From contig BFEA01000558.1 of assembly GCA_003427395.1 (NCBI GenBank), forward strand, positions 194,864 through 220,152: a stretch of 25,289 bases of DNA, written 5' to 3'. The notes beneath the pieces were generated by a model, which saw only the letters and a list, made by a program, of their open reading frames with translations, was not told the DNA's origin and did no database searches. Both the position numbers and the translations under genes were made by a program. The DNA is from Chara braunii (Eukaryota > Streptophyta > Charophyceae > Charales > Characeae). Shown here piece after piece: positions 8,570-18,099 of the stretch (position 1 is the first letter of the stretch; the number at the start of each line of letters is the position of its first letter).

Positions 8570-9430
8570 GTCTTGAGAGCGGACAACGAGGAGGTGGAGT
8601 CTCCGAAATTGTGAAGAGGTCGTCTGCCAGTGCCTTCACTTTGCATGTCTCCCGAGTGTGCAGCTACAGGCCTATTATATTTGGGTGTTTGCGGATCCTA
8701 TTCAGCAGAACTTCTAGCTACAGTATGAAGATGAGGGGAGTGAGTGGGAAGCCTTGGTGCAGCGACCTCGTGAGTGGGAAAGAATCCGACAGGTGTCCAT
8801 TAACCATGACCGCCGGCCAGGAGAAGGTATACATGGTTGTTAACCATACACAAAACCCGTCTCCAAACCCCATCCTCCTTAGCGTGGTGAGGAGGAACGT
8901 CCATCCCACCTTATCATAAGCCTTTTCTAAATTTAGAAGTAGGACGACCATGTCTAGATCATCCCCTTCCATCACCTCCAAGGTCTCGATAGTCGTCACT
9001 ATATTGTTGAATATCGATCTACCTTGAACAAAGGCTCCCTGATGTCCCTCCACCAGATTTGGCAGATGCTTCGATAGTCTGTGTGCCAGTGTCTTTGCAA
9101 GTATTTTGTAAGACATGTTGAGGAGGGAGATCGGATGCCAATTACGGACGTCTACCTTGTCATCCTTTTTGAAGAGAACCACCATCACCCCATGAGTGAT
9201 TCCCCTTCTTAATCTGGCCCCCATCAGAACCCCGTTGTAGAGGTCCACTAGACAGGATCCGAAGGCCGCCCAGTTTGCAGTGTAGAACTCTACCGTGAGA
9301 CTGTCCACCCCGGGACACTTTCCTTTCGACATGGACTTGATAGTTTGTGGTATTTCCTCCAGTGAGAGAGCCCGGTCTAGGTCCAGTCTTGCGGTGGTCT
9401 ACAGTTTTACTGTGGTGTCTTCCCACAGGT
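8570..9430 (-). pseudogene. LINE reverse transcriptase domain, catalytically dead
   Basis: The 204-codon frame 9332-8718 carries KGKCPGVDSLTVEFY, VVLFKKDDK, NWHPISLLNMSYKILAKTLAHRL, GHQGAFVQGRSIFNN, LNLEKAYDKVGW (motif A) and LHQGFPLTPLIF (motif B). In motif A the first, catalytic Asp is Asn (codon at 8931-8933). The frame continues through two stops to motif C, which reads LADD (8619-8630) in place of Y/F-ADD, and then a frame change moves the product into the 8646-8428 frame (LSEATVNWNKS). Reverse transcription of the element's own RNA is not possible from this copy. Confidence 0.88.
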
Positions 9431-9983
9431 CCGAGACTCTGGAGAGGTCCGTGTTCACATCCTCATGTGGCCTTCTTGTCGTGAGGATATCCTCATAGTA
9501 CAGTCTACCGTATTGGAGCATGCATGTGGCGGAATTCACGAGGGGAGTGGCAGCATTGAATGGGTGCCTTAGTTCTACCATTTGCTGTTGGGCACACCTC
9601 GGCCGCAATCTTTGAAAGGTTTCCTTGGATAGCTTCTCACTTGTCTCGATTCCCTTAACCTTCAATATGTCACTCCACCTTTTTTGCTTCTCCTCCTGCA
9701 TGTTGTCCCACTCATTCATGCGTATTCTCTCTCCACAGCCCACACCATCGCTGAGATAGGGTGCCCTTCGATGCGCTCTTCCGCTTCCTCCATTCTGCGT
9801 TTGCAGTCTCCCTCCCTTTTGTTCCTTTCCCTCGCCAAAATTCTTGATATAACATCCAAAATTCTCGAGGGAATTGCAATACCTCCGTCCATCCACTCTG
9901 TGGTGGAGACAGTGTTGTCTTGCATTCTCCCAGCTTGCCGTGTGTCTTGTAACCCAGTCCATCACCCCTGGCTCCTCCAACAC
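9399..9983 (-). pseudogene. LINE ORF2 linker between endonuclease and RT
   Basis: An open frame of 194 codons contains KQKRWSDILKVKGIETSEKL, a basic and polar helical stretch, then LQYGRLYYEDILTTRRP and VNTDLSRVSDLW, the type of sequence that joins the EN and RT domains of plant LINEs. It overlaps the start of the RT frame with a frame change near 9400. Confidence 0.65.
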
Positions 9984-10029
9984 CCGGTCATTAAGGCGGA
10001 AGAAGCCTCAACCTCTAGTAATGTTGAGG

Positions 10030-10760
10030 TTCAGTCGGATATTTGAGATCACAAGCTTGTGGTCCGACAACAGACTGCACACTTGTCGGACTGCAGTGAC
10101 CTAGTTTTGAAACTGCTCCCCGATTAAAAATAAGTCCAGGCGCCTCCGCGTTACCACCCGTCGAGCCCTGTACAGGTGGGAAAACCATGTATAACCAGGG
10201 TCCTCCAGGTTTAAGGCAGGGAACAGATCCTCCATACACAGTTCCAGCAGGGCTTGGACATCACTTCTGTCCGCGTGTGTGGAGCCAGGTCGCAGAGCTT
10301 CGTCTAGAGATAAGTTCCAGAGCTTCGTCTAGAGATAAGTTTCAGTCTCCACCCAAGACCAACCTTTCTGCCTTCAGGATGTGCAGCATCAGTCTAGCCA
10401 AGAATCTCGATCTTTCCCCCACTTTCGTCGGTGCATAGATGGACATGAACACCCACTCCTCATTTGCCACCAGCACCTTCATCCAAGCCCACTTCCCCAC
10501 ATATCCACTTCTGACTCAATCGCAATAGCCTGGAGGTCCCAATGTCGTAGGATGCATACTCCGCTCTCTGGACCCTTGAGCTGGGGCCCACACCTGTGGG
10601 CCCTACCACTATTGTGCGATCTCTCCGATCTTTGCTTCATTGAGCTTGGTTTCCTTCAGCATTATGCAGTTTGCCATCCATTCATGCACCCAAGACTTCA
10701 AACGTCTTCTTTTGGCTCTGCCGCCTGCATCCCCAAGACCCCGAAAGTTCCAAGTAACGA
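10030..10760 (-). pseudogene. LINE APE-type endonuclease domain
   Basis: The exonuclease-endonuclease-phosphatase landmarks appear in order on the minus strand: VVTWNFRGLGDAGG (N-terminal WNxRG), CIMLKETKL (metal-binding Glu), FMSIYAPTKVGERSRF, LVLGGD followed by a stop where the WN or FN of GGDxN should continue, then GYTWF, RRRLDLFLI and SDHKLVI (C-terminal SDH). This domain nicks target DNA in LINE insertion. Stops occur at the GGD motif and elsewhere, and a 25 bp tandem duplication (10293-10342) shifts the frame. Confidence 0.85.
10293..10342 (-). repeat. 25 bp tandem duplication inside the LINE endonuclease
   Basis: CAGAGCTTCGTCTAGAGATA plus AAGTT-type ending occurs twice head to tail (10293-10317 and 10318-10342), differing only in the last base. 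Because 25 is not a multiple of 3, it throws the downstream endonuclease out of frame. The sequence on either side reads through in one frame if a single copy is counted. Confidence 0.9.
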
Positions 10761-10761
10761 C

Positions 10762-11289
10762 TTAATCCTGCCCATTAGGATATTTGAAATCCGCCGTTGC
10801 TTGGATGCGGGATGATGATGGGGGACTTGACCTTGACTGCCTTGCACCGCCTGTGGAGCTTTCGGAACGTTGCAGGTGTGTGCTGCCTCTGGATGAGCTG
10901 GTGTGTGAGGCGGATCTCCAGTCTTTGGTAAGTCTAGCAACCAGAAAGGCGGAATGAAAATCCTCTTCCCCCAACAATTTTTCATTTACATTGATCAGAA
11001 ACAGTGCAGAGACGCCCGACATTATCTTGATGTTCTCCAATTCCTGCATATGTCTTTCCCTGACCGTATTCATGTGAGACCAACGGATGCTGGCCTGTGA
11101 CAGCAATCCGAATGTCTCCGGTGGTATCCTCGCATCCATCAGGGGGAAGTAAAACTTCTTGTATCCCTCTACTGTCTCGCAGGTGATGTTGGCCATCGTG
11201 GAGTGTGGAATCAGTCTTATCGGCATGTGCTCCCCGTAGAGTCTCCTGGTTACTTCCAGTATCTTCGAAGGTGTAGGCGAGCAGTCCAC
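10762..11289 (-). pseudogene. Unassigned segment upstream of the LINE endonuclease
   Basis: A 175-codon frame ends in a TAA at 10762 and continues directly, in the same frame, into the endonuclease start. Its first ~120 residues look folded (YKKFYFPLMDARIPPETFG, HMQELENIKIMSGVSALFLI) and its end is Ser/Arg-rich. It is either an N-terminal extension of ORF2 or the C-terminal part of ORF1. I do not recognise a domain. Confidence 0.5.
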
Positions 11290-12602
11290 ATCAGCGGAGG
11301 GAGCAGCGGTTGGCCGTCGCCATCTGTCATTGTAAGTAAGAAAACACCCCTGTCAGTATGTGTGCACAGTAGGGGGACCAACCTCTCTGCACAGTCTCCA
11401 TCTGGTTTCTGTCAACTGCATCTGCTCTTTGATCCTTGTTCACTGCTTTTTTGCAGCCCATTGCTTGCTTGCGGCCTGAACCTGCCGAGCTCTCCAATGA
11501 CGTTGACTCTGAATTGTGGGAGTTTCTACCACCTTCGTCCTCACAAGCACTGCCCCATCACACCCTCGAATGTGACGTGGCTGTGGTTTTCGAGAGCTCC
11601 TCCTGCAGTCTGGAGGTTCCTGGTCTGGTAATGCCTTCTTCCCCACCTTCTCCAACTACTTCTCTTCCCGCAAATTCTTCTTCCTCCCTTACTATGGAGG
11701 TCAGCTGTGGCTGTTCCTGTCACCAGGTCTGTGGTTCTTCCCCTGTGTGCCTCCAGGTGTCATCCTTCCGTGAATCCTATCTTGAACTGCTGCTGCTCTG
11801 CCTCCTTCGGATGGGGGGGTTGCCTGTGTCCCATCTGGGGAGATCGTTCTGTTTCTGTCTTCTGTCTACCGCTTGGGAGCTAAATACCTCCAATCGTATG
11901 ATGATGAGGGGTACCTGGGTTGGGGGTGGCCCTCTAACCCATGGCCGGGGTCCAATCCTGTGTAGTGGATAGGACCTTGGTGGGAGAGGTAGAAGACTCC
12001 ATCTGGGAGCTCATGATGGGCTCCCTGTTCCTGCCCCATTGGGCGAGATGGATGGCCAAGGGCACTCCTATCCAACCAGGCCTCTTTGTGAGGGAGGTTA
12101 CCGATCACCCCTGGCCAAACGTCTTGGGGTTGCCATGGCAGCATAAGGGATAGGCCAGATCCCCTTCCATTCTCCCCACCCCCAGCTTCCTCCCCACCCC
12201 AACCTTGGAGGGAGCTGTGCTGTGATGCACCCTGGCGGCGAGAGTCATTTGCTCCACATCTTGATGGTACTGCTGGGTCCCCCCTTGCATTACTTGTAGT
12301 GGATCGTGCATGAAGACGGCTGAAAGAGGTATGCTTGGGCCATGATGGTGGATGATTGGTGCAGCAATTCCCTGACTCTGCTGCGACAGATTGTCTTGTT
12401 GGTGGGAGCGAGTTGGAACTTGTCTTTGGGCCGCTGGTGACGGTTGTCTCTGGGCTTGAGCATCTTTGCCTCTAACTTCCACATCCTCGCTTGCCGACCT
12501 TGGCGCACACTCCCGGTTTAGCAGGAATTCTCGATATCTGACCCTGTCCCCTCCCTGTCTTTCGCCATTGGGTCTCCGACCCTCCTATCTCTGTCGGCAG
12601 GA
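11290..12602 (-). pseudogene. Decayed low-complexity C-terminal half of LINE ORF1
   Basis: Minus-strand frames (for example 12482-12105 and 12144-11866) are rich in Gln, Pro, His and Ser, follow the zinc knuckle, and lie where ORF1's disordered tail is expected. The frame is broken repeatedly. No other gene is seen here. Confidence 0.5.
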
Positions 12603-12644
12603 GCAATTCTCCTCTGTGTGATAGTACTTCTTCCACCGGCGGCA
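12603..12644 (-). pseudogene. LINE ORF1 CCHC zinc knuckle, second Cys replaced
   Basis: The minus strand reads CRRWKKYYHTEENC, which fits C-x2-C-x4-H-x4-C except that the second Cys is Trp (TGG for TGC). Zinc knuckles of this type bind nucleic acid in LINE ORF1 proteins. It is preceded by YTDR and followed by SCRQR and a stop. Confidence 0.75.
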
Positions 12645-12689
12645 CCTGTCGGTGTAGGGGAAACTATTTCCACAGTCCAGCTGCGAGGA

Positions 12690-13600
12690 TCTGGGTCTTC
12701 GGCAGGCCTAAGGGGTCCCTGCAGCAAATGTGCCCGCCCTAAGTGAAGGCGGGCCAAACAAATTACGAGAGGCCCTTAGCTGTCAATTTTGTATTTGGGG
12801 TCCAGGCAGTTTCGTTGTGCCAGTTGGTTGAAGGAAAACACAGGCCGAGCAGCGTGGAAATTCCCAGGCCTTCTAGGCCTTTCCGGAAAGCACAGGCCTT
12901 GAGCGAGATTCACAGCCTCATACACAGACAGTTGGGAGGCCCAACCGAATGAGGCCCAGTAGCTGCACCAGAGGCGCAGCATCCTGGGGCCTACCGGAAC
13001 CTTCTGGGCCCAGGCCAGTCCAGCCATGCTGCCGAATGAGGCAGGCTCTTTCCATATAGGAAAGAGCTCGCTGCCTGGCCAGGCATTCGAGCACTCGCAT
13101 GCTGGCGGCAGCGCTGCTGGAGCTGAAGCTCGTGGGCTGCTGCTCGCGCTGAGAGGCGAGGTGCTAGCACGTGCAGTCGTGCAGGGAGCAGGGTGCTGCT
13201 GAGGGCAGCGCCATAGCCCAGCCTCCATAGCTGGCGGGCTTGGATGTACAGTGAGGCGCAGGGGTGGTCTTCGGGTGTTCAACAAGGGAAGACGTGGGAG
13301 AGAGTCAGAAGAGAGAGAGAAGGATGATGATGATGATGATGTGAGGGCACATACCTGGTATTGGCGATGGTTTTGCATGAGCGACATCTTCAAGTACTTC
13401 GGGGGCTGCTGACGTCAACAGTTGCATTGTCAATTAGTAGGCTAGTAGTAGCTGTGTAGGGGGTAGGCTGGGTGCCGAGCGCCAAGTAGGGAGATAGGGA
13501 CTGGATACATATGTTGGTGGTGGCGAGAGCAAGCTCCCATTGACATTGGCTTTCAGTGCTACTATTTTCCATTGGTGTCATATTGGTGCAATGCTACTTT
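12690..13600. mobile_element. Probable ~0.9 kb insertion inside LINE ORF1
   Basis: The ORF1 N-half stops making sense near 13605 and the zinc knuckle resumes near 12690. The DNA in between differs in base composition (GC-rich, AGGCC- and CAGCGC-rich) and contains a (GAT)n tract near 13323-13341. A 205-codon minus-strand frame (13393-12776) is Ser-, Pro- and Ala-rich, with a serine run that comes from the microsatellite, and shows no domain. Phrases such as CTATGGCGC recur near 24933 and in the 16350 region, so it may belong to the same repeat family. Ends and target duplication are not resolved. Confidence 0.4.
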
Positions 13601-14452
13601 CTGAACACTGTGATACAATCTGGCTTTCAATGTGATCGGGCAATCTGAATATTGTCATCTCGCTTCTGTTCATTTTCCTTGCACAGCGCTCCGCCTTCGG
13701 GGACTGAATCACCAGGTCATCATCAATGCGAGAGCATGACTCCAGGGGTATCTCAAATTTTACATTCATAAGCTTCGGTCTGTCCCTATCATACCCCGGA
13801 TTATGCATTGCAAGGACCTCGCCGAACATGCCCTTGACTGAACTTCTCAGATAGTAGTAGGCCTCCAATGGAACTCGTAAGGCCATGATCCAGAACTTGG
13901 ACTCAGCCTCCTGTATTCGAATGAGATGGCAGCCTCCTGTATTTGAATGTCCTGCGTCTCCTGCTTGGACAGCCGTGGTTTAAACAGAACCAAGTAATCT
14001 TTGAGCTGTAGATTGATCTTCATGTCCCCTTGCTGCAACATCCATTCTGCGATCTCCCTCGCGTTGGCCATGTAGGAGGCGGCATTCAGCCCCTCGAATT
14101 TTACCTGACCTCGCCGAGTTTCAGGGTGGAACAACCGTCTGGTTGTCCATCCATCTTCGAAGGCATGGATTAGATCCTCCTTGACAGAACATGCCAAATT
14201 TCGAGCTTCCCCCCGAAAGATGACTACAACTGTCCGTTCTTTCAAAAACTGCTCCTTCACTTCATTTACCAGCTCATGTACTACGAACGACTTGCCCTCT
14301 TCGTCCTCCACTACTTCCCCCAGATGAATATCACCCGGCCAGACACCTTCGTTGTACCACCGAGTAACAAAGCCACGGACACTAGAGCGATTTTCCTCCA
14401 ATGTGAGGGGATTTGGGTGCAGCTCTGAGGCTGGGTTCCCGTTGGTAGCCAT
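13578..14452 (-). pseudogene. LINE ORF1 N-terminal half
   Basis: The ATG at 14450-14452 opens a 201-codon frame (MATNGNPASELHPNPLTL...) with VVVIFRGEARNLACSVKEDL and EIAEWMLQQGDMKINLQLKD, which resembles the RNA-binding ORF1 domain of plant LINEs (DUF4283-like). It goes on in another frame at 13886-13578 (MALRVPLEAYYYLRSSVKG, RPKLMNVKFEIPLE). The switch is explained by a 26 bp tandem duplication at 13904-13949. After ILFRLPDHI-like sequence near 13620 the product ends. Confidence 0.75.
13904..13949 (-). repeat. 26 bp tandem duplication that breaks LINE ORF1
   Basis: CAGCCTCCTGTATTCGAATG (13904) is repeated 26 bases later as CAGCCTCCTGTATTTGAATG (13930). The 26-base step shifts the frame and moves ORF1 from the 14452 frame into the 13886 frame. 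With one copy counted, the two open frames are continuous. Confidence 0.9.
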
Positions 14453-15189
14453 TGTGCTTGGTGCTCTACTCGTCTTGCCTTGATTCCTGAGTTGATAAAT
14501 GAGGAAAGTGTAAAACCATTGGTTTCACTCCGTGATACTTAAATCCTGAGGGGCAGATCGACTTATGGCTTTACTCAGGGGCTTTGAACTTCCCACATGT
14601 CTATCTCGGCCCCTGAGACTAACCGTGGTAAATAGTAATTCCACTAATGAAGTCACCCTGACTGCCGATGGTGAGATCAGTAGGTCTGTCCTTAATTAAT
14701 TAAGCCCAACTGCTCCCACATTTAACGACATCAAACTGACCCTACTTCATTGAATTGAGAGGATTCTTCCGGAGATCGGTCAAAGATACATTCAGGCGCC
14801 GAGGCCTGTGAATAGATTCTAGTTATTGATGCAAAGTGGCCTATTCTGATGTGCTCGAGGTGAGGATTAGTGAAAGCTGAATTACCTTGCCTACGTTGCC
14901 ACATACCTACTTTGCTGGGAAAACCTTGAAAGCAGGGGCGTGGTAACTAGGGACGCGGTAGGTAACCAACCGAACTACTGTCTGCGGGTTCATCTCACCT
15001 GTCTTCAGTTAAATAGGAGCACGGTAGACCCAATTGCTGCCTATGATACCTTCACCTCTTACGCCCTCTAGCCACCTCGTTATCCTGCCTTCGTGTACTT
15101 GCACGGTTCTACTGATCCAGGTTGCTGTCCTTGGCTCTCTAACCCATTTGGGGAATTCTGCGCACCGTAGTAGGCTAGGAAGATTTTCA
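14453..15189. other. Non-coding stretch, possibly LINE 5' UTR
   Basis: No coding potential and no RNA recognised. It lies immediately upstream of LINE ORF1 on the minus strand, so part of it may be the element's 5' UTR. No boundary or target duplication could be fixed. Confidence 0.4.
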
Positions 15190-15612
15190 TGACCGGCTGG
15201 TCACCCGGGGTTGACGCCCGGGATACCCGGGCATGGGGAAAAAAATAAAAAGTTAAAATCATTAAAAAAATGGCGGTGGAGTTTTTCCACGCTCTCCGAG
15301 AGGAGTCCAAATCCGGGACTCTTTTCTATTTTTGAGAGTTGGCTGTCAAGGGGGGGGGAAGGGGAGTATAAATGAATTTTAAAGGGGTTAAAGGGGTTTA
15401 AAGGGGGGTGCCTTAGTGTGATTTGGTTTTGTTTTTTAATCTTCAGCTCCGTGAGGAATTCTGATTTGACCCTCAGCCAAAAGTTGTTTGTATTGCAATT
15501 CTACACAACATATTTTTTCTGAGATTTCTTTGGAGTTTTTTTTCTTTTTCTTTTTTGCGCTGAGGCTGCCCAGCCCATGCCCGGGGGTCATGCCCAGCCG
15601 GTCACCCGGTCG
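15190..15612. mobile_element. Foldback-type element with GC-rich CCCGGG arms
   Basis: TGACCGGCTGG...CCCGGGCATGGG at 15190-15236 is mirrored at 15573-15611, whose complement reads TGACCGGCTGG...CCCGGGCATGGGC. The arms are about 40 bases, with spacing differences inside. The ~330 bp core is AT-rich, non-coding, and contains three TTAAAGGGG units (15378-15407). The next bases (15612-15651) repeat CCGGG-type strings, so the right edge is uncertain. Confidence 0.5.
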
Positions 15613-16025
15613 CCAAACCGGGCGTGACGTCGGGACCCGGCCGCCCGGGATATCTCCCTAGATAGTAGGTTAAGTTTTTGGCCGACTCATTGCCACGTGG
15701 TGCGTATCCGTGAAATTCATGCTCTGGGAACTGCTTTCCCTATGTGGCAATTAAAAAAAAAAATCTTGTACAAAACTTCTGTAGCTATGTTTGGCTCTGA
15801 AGTGCAATTCCAATGCCCTGTTGATATCCTCAACCACAACACGGCCTGTCATCTACCACACCGAGAGCGCATGCGAAAGGATTCGTACATCACGAACACA
15901 TCTAGCGATCCCTGTTATTGTTACGATCCTGGTCACTTCCCAAGTGCAAATTCACAATGAAAGACAATGCCACCCAATTGCGAAAGAAATGAAAGCACTT
16001 GCGAAGAGATAAAGACCGGAGGAGA
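15613..16025. other. Unassigned AT-balanced stretch
   Basis: Contains two short overlapping + frames (from 15697 and 15791) with no recognisable domain. It may be upstream DNA of the GAA/CAA-rich genic region that follows. Confidence 0.4.
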
Positions 16026-16062
16026 GAAGAAGAAGAAGAAGAAGAAGAAGAAGAAGAAGAAG

Positions 16063-16092
<30 letters not shown>
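16026..16092. repeat. (GAA)n microsatellite
   Basis: About 22 perfect AGA/GAA units. Poly-Lys, poly-Ser and poly-Phe frames here are translations of this repeat. A (CAA)n run (16254-16272) and an AATAATAATAACAA tract (16182-16194) follow, a mix often seen in plant 5' leader sequences. Confidence 0.95.
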
Positions 16093-16094
<2 letters not shown>

Positions 16095-16279
16095 CACCAG
16101 CAAGACCAATGACAATTTCCCCCTTCTCTCTCCACCTTCCTCCTCCTCCTTCAATCCGCCAATCTTATTCTTCTCTCAACAATAATAATAACAATGAATG
16201 GATGTACCAGAATCAATATCCGAAGTTCCCTCTTACTGCTGACTCAACTCACAACAACAACAACAACAACAAGTCCACC

Positions 16280-16423
16280 ATGGCTATGGCTTCCCTCCTT
16301 CAACCTCCTCTCTCATGCATAGGCCATGGCGGACTACTGGGTGGCAGCTATGGTGCTGCCCTGATGTCCAGAAGACAACCCAAAGCAGCTATGCCGCTGC
16401 TTGACTTGGTCCGCTATGCCTGA
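16280..16423 (+). CDS. Possible short ORF or first coding exon (47 codons)
   Basis: An ATG in strong context (CCACCATGGCT) opens MAMASLLQPPLSCIGHGG..., a Ser/Ala/Arg-containing start that could be a targeting peptide, and ends at TGA 16421-16423. It has no homologue that I recognise. If it is an exon, splicing must occur before 16421; no strong donor is visible there. It may instead be an upstream ORF or chance. Confidence 0.2.
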   Translation: MAMASLLQPPLSCIGHGGLLGGSYGAALMSRRQPKAAMPLLDLVRYA

Positions 16424-16520
16424 CTCTGCCTCGAGCTGCCCTGGTGCATCACTACCCCAACTGGGGCCTTCCAGATGCAGCGCCCAACAAGGTGATGAAG
16501 ACGGTGTCCACCATAGCCAG

Positions 16521-16570
16521 GTAAGTGCCCTGCCACTCTCCTACCCTACCCCCTTCTTCCTCCTCCTCAG
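16521..16570 (+). other. Candidate 50 bp intron by splice-signal consensus
   Basis: CCAG|GTAAGT at 16517-16526 and a pyrimidine-rich CTTCTTCCTCCTCCTCAG ending at 16570 are textbook donor and acceptor signals. The intron would be unusually short. Without a supported coding frame on either side this remains a signal and not a gene model. Another CACAG|GTAAGT donor-like site sits at 17036-17046. Confidence 0.25.
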
Positions 16571-17108
16571 GCTGGGTTGCTCGCCATAGCCAGGCTGAGC
16601 TCCCAGCTACCTTCACCTCCGCCCAGCGCTGTAGCAAACCAGCACTAGCGCTCCAGCAGCATGACGCCAATCCTTGCACACCACAAATGAGGAAGAGCTC
16701 TTCGCTCTTCCTGAAGATATAGCGGCCTACCGGCCTCCTGGGCGGTGACTTCCTAGGCCGAGTGGCCTCCCAGCAACCGGTACCTCCTCCCTTTCGAAGG
16801 GAAACATCATTGCAGGCTCTGTTATTGTCCGCACAGGCCCTAGACCCGGGCTACTTGGACTGGTACCGACCTACCTCTAACCTACCGCTACTGGGCCTCT
16901 AAAAATGCCAACTTTTTGTCTTCTTCTGCTCGGCCTACCTGCTACTTGAGTGTTTTTCCCCAGCTGCTCTAAGTGCCGTGGGCCTACCCCCCGCTACCAG
17001 CGTGTTTACCCCCCTGCAACCCTCACAGTCACGGCCACAGGTAAGTACCGGCCCGATGGGGCCTTGCAACCAACAAGTACCCTTGCGGGTCAACACACAC
17101 ATACCCCA

Positions 17109-17211
17109 CCGGCAAGCACTCAGAAAGGCATGCAAACCAGCAGGCACGCACACACACACAACCGGCAAGCACTCAGACAGGCATGCAAACCAGCAGGCAC
17201 ACACACACACA
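17109..17211. repeat. 53 bp tandem repeat, two copies, with (CA)n
   Basis: CCGGCAAGCACTCAGA at 17109 recurs at 17162. Each unit contains AGGCATGCAAACCAGCAGGC and ends in a (CA)n run. It is non-coding. Confidence 0.9.
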
Positions 17212-18087
17212 GACTTGGAACCACAGCAGAATGCGGGAATCACAGCAAGGCATTCATTCCAGTGACAAATCCCATAAATCAGCAGTGTTCTCAGTCTGTG
17301 TTTTTGGCGGGTCATTACATTATAGAAAGCTGAGTCTTCTGAAAACAACCATCATTATTTTAGCATTTGTCTGATGGGCCATGACATTGTGCTTGCTGAT
17401 GGTAAAATCATGCCCCTCACCGAGCAAGTCTTTGAAGTCGGTCGGTCGGTCTCGTGCAACAGCCCTGGACAAGGAGCATAATCGTGTATCTGACAAAGGC
17501 TTGTGGTCTTCGTCCTTGCAGGAGACTGGGGAGGAGTACCAGACCGATCCTTGCACGGGAAAGACAGGCATTGCTGCATTCCCGGCTCAAGAGTTGGGCA
17601 ACCGTTCGTTTTGCAGAGGCACTGTTGTGTTCCTTAGAGTGGACATGCAGTCGACGGATCGCCACGTCGATTGATTGCGGCTATGTATCAATCTCGAACA
17701 CTGCAGTGGAAGCAGTTCCAGTAGCCAGAGCCTGTCATCCCCCCTCTCCGTATCCCCGTCTCCGTGGACACCAATGGTAATGTCCAGTGTCTGCTACTCA
17801 GGAAAGGCCGTATTGGATAGACGAGCTGTAGGTGAGGGAAGTGTTAAGGATGGCACAAAATCAGACGTAAGAGGCAAACAAAGTGTTTCTTTGACTCTTG
17901 GAGTAGTGATGTGGCACAGCTTAGGGGCCATGTGATTGTACCCATGTCATAGACCACTTATGGGCCTAGCATGGGAAAAATTGTTTCTTGGCTTCCCATC
18001 TTTCGAACAATGGCTTTCAGCTTCCTCTCCTGTTCCACACAGGGCTCTGCTCATTATTATTGGTGCAGTGTTTCCCTGGTGCTGCAA
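17212..18087. other. Upstream region of the acetyltransferase gene
   Basis: No domain is recognised. Several overlapping + frames exist (for example 17454-17780) with no family signature. It probably holds the 5' leader or promoter of the gene at 18099, but I see no convincing TATA box at a useful distance. Confidence 0.35.
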
Positions 18088-18099
18088 ATGCAGTGGTGA
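18088..18099 (+). promoter_or_regulatory. Three-codon upstream ORF overlapping the acetyltransferase start
   Basis: ATG CAG TGG TGA at 18088-18099 ends in a TGA whose final A is the first base of the main ATG (TGATG). If the transcript includes these bases, ribosomes starting at the first ATG would terminate exactly on the main start. This could tune translation, or it could be chance. Confidence 0.3.

Larger units (their letters stand above)
6023..14452 (-). mobile_element. Degenerate, nearly full-length LINE (non-LTR retrotransposon)
   Basis: Read on the minus strand, the order is ORF1 N-half (14452-13578), a ~0.9 kb foreign insertion, the ORF1 zinc knuckle and Q/P/H-rich tail (12690-11290), an N-terminal extension (11289-10762), APE endonuclease (10760-10030), linker (9983-9399), reverse transcriptase (9430-8570), C-terminal domain with zinc ribbon (8350-6477), a ~420 bp 3' UTR and an A-rich tail (6054-6023; T-rich on the + strand). 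This is the layout of plant L1-type LINEs. Many stops, frame changes and catalytic substitutions show it is inactive. No convincing target-site duplication was found. Confidence 0.88.

Noticed and set aside
12776-13393. 205-codon minus-strand gene
   Set aside because: Serine run comes from a microsatellite, Pro/Ala/Ser bias, no domain, lies in an insertion within a LINE.
15902-16185. Poly-Ser, poly-Phe and poly-Lys frames
   Set aside because: Translations of the (GAA)n microsatellite.
17109-17211. CRISPR-like array
   Set aside because: Only two direct copies with no distinct spacers, in a eukaryotic setting with (CA)n.
17988-18098. Acetyltransferase start at 17988
   Set aside because: The codon at 17988 is TTG; the first in-frame ATG is at 18099 and has good context and a presequence-like start.
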